This document shows, one piece after another, positions 15,319 through 16,393 of a stretch of 16,393 nucleotides of DNA (positions are counted from its first letter, which is position 1; every line of letters starts with the position of its first letter). The stretch lies in contig JAJYSO010000011.1 in assembly GCA_021793535.1 (NCBI GenBank), forward strand, positions 1-16,393, read 5' to 3'. The translations under genes were made by a program, and so were the position numbers. Source of the DNA: Bacteroidota bacterium. Its GTDB lineage: Bacteria > Bacteroidota > Bacteroidia > Flavobacteriales > Flavobacteriaceae. The notes below the pieces were generated by a model. That model saw only the letters and a program-made list of their open reading frames with translations. It was not told the DNA's origin and did no database searches.

Positions 15319-15879
15319 ATGGAAAAAGAACTTAACAATGCTCTAAAAATATTAAAGGAAGGATCTCTACTGCTCTACCCGACAGATACGGTATGGGGGG
15401 TCGGTTGTGATGCTACTGCTGCCCAAGCGATTCAAAAAATATACCGTCTAAAAAAGCGCCAAGAAAGCAAAGCACTCATTTGTCTAGTATCCGACTTTGA
15501 GATGCTTCAAAATTACGTGCAAACCATTCCGAAAAACTTAAAAGAAATTTTAGATCAGCAGACCAAGCCCACTACTGTCATTTATACCCACCCAAAGGGC
15601 GTTGCAAAAAACTTAGTTGCTTCGGATGACACCCTGGCAATCCGCATTTGCAAAAACACTTTTTGTCAAGCGCTAATACGAGCTTTGGGCAAGCCTATTG
15701 TCTCTACATCGGCCAACATAAGCGGGGAAGCCACGCCAAAAAATTTTAGCCAAATTTCGAGTAAAATTAAAGGGGGTGTAGATTATGTTGTAAATTTGCA
15801 AAGAGAAACAAGGTCTTCAGAACCTTCAAAAATCATCAAAATTGAAGGGGATGGTTCCATAAAAACAATTAGGGAATAA
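15319..15879 (+). CDS. tsaC: L-threonylcarbamoyladenylate synthase (Sua5/YrdC/TsaC family)
   Basis: TsaC makes threonylcarbamoyl-AMP from threonine, bicarbonate and ATP, the first step toward the t6A37 modification of ANN-decoding tRNAs. The ATG at 15319 (MEKELNNALKIL) gives 186 residues, the YrdC-domain length without the extra Sua5 domain. A TTG start three codons earlier would fall in the terminator T-tract. Conserved features are LLYPTDTVWGVGCDA (19-33), the basic KKRQESKAL (45-53) that binds nucleotide, KPTTVIYTHPKGV, LAIRICKN and the SGE-containing STSANISGEA. The C-terminus SSEPSKIIKIEGDGSIKTIRE is typical. cca follows 14 bp downstream on the same strand, so the two tRNA-maturation genes likely form an operon. 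Confidence 0.94.
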   Translation: MEKELNNALKILKEGSLLLYPTDTVWGVGCDATAAQAIQKIYRLKKRQESKALICLVSDFEMLQNYVQTIPKNLKEILDQQTKPTTVIYTHPKGVAKNLVASDDTLAIRICKNTFCQALIRALGKPIVSTSANISGEATPKNFSQISSKIKGGVDYVVNLQRETRSSEPSKIIKIEGDGSIKTIRE

Positions 15880-15893
15880 GATAACTAGCATTC

Positions 15894-16393
15894 ATGAATA
15901 CCGAAACAGATTTTCTGTCCAAACGAGTTTATCCTGAGGCCCTGACTCATCCGGCTTTCCAATATATTTCCGATGCAGCGGATGCTTTGGGTCTGCCGAC
16001 TTTTGTCATCGGAGGATTTGTTCGTGATTTTTTTCTACAACGACAAACCAGTGATATCGATATCGTTACCTTGGGAAGCGGAATAGCATTGGCTCAGAAA
16101 GTGGCAGCACTTCTGCCCCATAAACCAAAAGTCAAAATCTTTAAGAATTACGGCACAGCAATGTTACGGGCCTTTAATGGAGAAATAGAGTTTGTGGGTG
16201 CCCGAAAAGAATCGTATCAAGAATCTTCTCGAAATCCAAAAGTGGCTCCCGGAACTTTGGAAGATGATCAAAACCGTCGTGATTTTACAATTAATGCTTT
16301 AGCCCTACAATTAAACGATAAAGACTTCGGACAATTACAGGATCCATTTGATGGACTCAAGCACCTTCATATGGGACTTTTACAACCTCATTT
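15894..16393 (+). CDS. cca: CCA tRNA nucleotidyltransferase, N-terminal part (continues past window)
   Basis: This enzyme adds or repairs the 3'-terminal CCA of tRNAs. The first 166 codons are present and run off the right edge. The class II nucleotidyltransferase head is clear: IGGFVRDFFL (39-48) contains the GG nucleotide-binding turn. SDIDIV (53-58) supplies the metal-binding aspartates D54 and D56, and FVGARKESY (100-108) is the usual third strand. EDDQNRRDFTINALAL (123-138) is the template-binding motif region, followed by DPFDGLKHL. The ATG at 15894 lies 14 bp after the tsaC stop, so co-transcription is likely. The C-terminal half, probably an HD domain in Bacteroidota homologues, lies outside the window. 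Family certain; CCA-adding versus poly(A) polymerase activity is inferred from lineage. Confidence 0.93.
   Translation, partial: MNTETDFLSKRVYPEALTHPAFQYISDAADALGLPTFVIGGFVRDFFLQRQTSDIDIVTLGSGIALAQKVAALLPHKPKVKIFKNYGTAMLRAFNGEIEFVGARKESYQESSRNPKVAPGTLEDDQNRRDFTINALALQLNDKDFGQLQDPFDGLKHLHMGLLQPH

Overview
The window (about 40% G+C by eye) looks like Bacteroidota, most likely a flavobacterium-like marine or freshwater heterotroph. Three signs support this. One secreted protein carries a type IX secretion (T9SS) sorting tail. Several genes have TAnnTTTG-type -7 boxes in place of a sigma-70 -10, with no clear Shine-Dalgarno sequences. The protein families (short HPF, GGMEYP-type M1 peptidase, FluC, a TsaC/CCA pair) are typical of that phylum. 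I cannot name a genus.

Layout. Positions 1-698 (-) hold most of surE, cut by the window edge. Positions 1007-4733 (-) hold a dabB-dabA dissolved-inorganic-carbon uptake pair, transcribed away from a LysR-type regulator at 4874-5797 (+). Positions 5946-6861 (-) hold a fluC (crcB)-ppa operon with a clear fluoride riboswitch in its leader (about 6884-6932). Positions 7061-10327 (+) hold hpf with a strong terminator, a hotdog acyl-CoA thioesterase, a small lipoprotein and a long-chain acyl-CoA ligase. Positions 10409-12288 (-) hold a TIGR01777/YfcH-type epimerase and a small secreted T9SS cargo protein. Positions 12648-15239 (+) hold a secreted M1 metallopeptidase with an unusual C-terminal extension. 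The window ends with tsaC and the first 166 codons of a CCA-adding enzyme (+).

How they work together. DabB (proton-channel membrane subunit) and DabA (zinc, carbonic-anhydrase-like subunit) form an energy-coupled CO2-to-bicarbonate trap, probably controlled by the divergent LysR protein. In this sequence dabB is broken by a one-base shift at a T6 run. Restoring one base adds a conserved-looking 41-residue tail that ends in an ATGA overlap with dabA. The fluoride unit joins a sensor RNA, the F- exporter and pyrophosphatase, a classic fluoride-sensitive enzyme. tsaC and cca are both tRNA-maturation genes 14 bp apart, and their probable promoter sits inside the terminator hairpin of the preceding peptidase gene.

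The best leads are the dabB frameshift, the fluoride riboswitch operon with a start-codon hairpin, and the overlapping terminator/promoter before tsaC. I found no mobile elements, CRISPR arrays, rRNA or tRNA genes.
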